From positions 3,602,944 through 3,657,907 of the forward strand of contig NZ_CM002139.1 in the NCBI RefSeq assembly GCF_000454545.1: a stretch of DNA of 54,964 nucleotides, read 5' to 3'. The stretch comes from Xanthomonas cassavae CFBP 4642. Its GTDB lineage: Bacteria; Pseudomonadota; Gammaproteobacteria; Xanthomonadales; Xanthomonadaceae. Under the pieces are notes generated by a model that ran no database searches, was not told the origin of the DNA, and saw only the letters and a program-made list of their open reading frames with translations. Below, piece after piece: positions 54,856-54,964 of the stretch. Both the position numbers and the translations under genes were made by a program. The stretch's first letter is position 1. Each line of letters begins with the position of its first letter.

Positions 54856-54964
54856 GGGCACCTCGAATAACCATGCCGGAGCCGATGTAGCGCGTGCATG
54901 GAGGTGACGATGCTTTCGAAACATCAGCACTCTGACATGGTTGGCCAAGCTCTCAGCTCGCCGA
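54856..54964 (-). mobile_element. End of a second IS5-like element, cut by window edge
   Basis: From GGGCACCTCGAATAACC onward, these 109 bases repeat the reverse complement of the IS5-like end at 49356-49465 with a handful of differences. Its transposase would therefore read leftwards from outside the window. The 104 bases between the split membrane gene and this element hold no gene. Confidence 0.7.

Overview
The window reads as a chromosomal segment of a Xanthomonas species (Gammaproteobacteria, Lysobacterales). The GC content is high, the type IV pilus PilZ protein has the sequence I know from Xanthomonas, and the methylcitrate operon is the acnD/prpF type. The insertion sequences (IS1595, IS5, IS4 and IS30 families) and short intergenic palindromes also fit this genus. 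The species cannot be fixed from the sequence alone.

Layout. (1) 1-4650 is a graveyard of mobile DNA: the end of an IS30 element at the left edge, then a three-layer nest (IS1595 remnant inside an IS5 element inside an IS4 element), then a frameshifted, chimeric glycerophosphodiesterase pseudogene. (2) 4659-11267 holds a very large alpha-2-macroglobulin-like lipoprotein, a repeat-rich gap and a nucleoside hydrolase. (3) 11345-22307 holds a TonB-dependent receptor followed by the propionate (2-methylcitrate) operon prpB-prpC-acnD-parDE-prpF. A divergent prpR encodes a sigma-54 activator; the shared prpB/prpR region has a near-consensus -24/-12 promoter and a palindrome. A ParDE toxin-antitoxin pair sits inside the operon. 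(4) 22440-33909 holds a small lipoprotein, a frameshifted helix-turn-helix gene, tRNA-Val(CAC), and the long cluster yceD-rpmF-fabH-fabD-fabG-acpP-fabF-pabB-mltG-holB-pilZ, with maf divergent from yceD. (5) 34194-40462 holds a GT39-type membrane glycosyltransferase, divergent from moxR-DUF58-transglutaminase-slp. (6) 40769-44243 holds dnaX-ybaB-recR-hinT.

From tRNA-Ser(GGA) at 44465 onward the window is accessory. A tyrosine integrase lies just after the tRNA and marks the left end of an integrated island whose right end is not in the window. The island holds an intact IS30, a low-GC coding remnant, a small lipoprotein with an upstream truncated gene that may be an Rhs toxin tip, an Rhs gene cut off by an IS5-like element, and a membrane-protein gene split by an IS1595 copy. 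That last insertion carries a perfect 8-bp target duplication; removing the IS restores a 288-residue frame. Two same-length IS1595 copies with identical transposases lie in inverted orientation, and the two IS30 copies at the ends of the window are also inverted relative to each other, so this locus is prone to rearrangement.

No CRISPR array and no clearly new complete system was found. The best lead is the broken Rhs / orphan tip / lipoprotein cluster at 47.6-51.9 kb.
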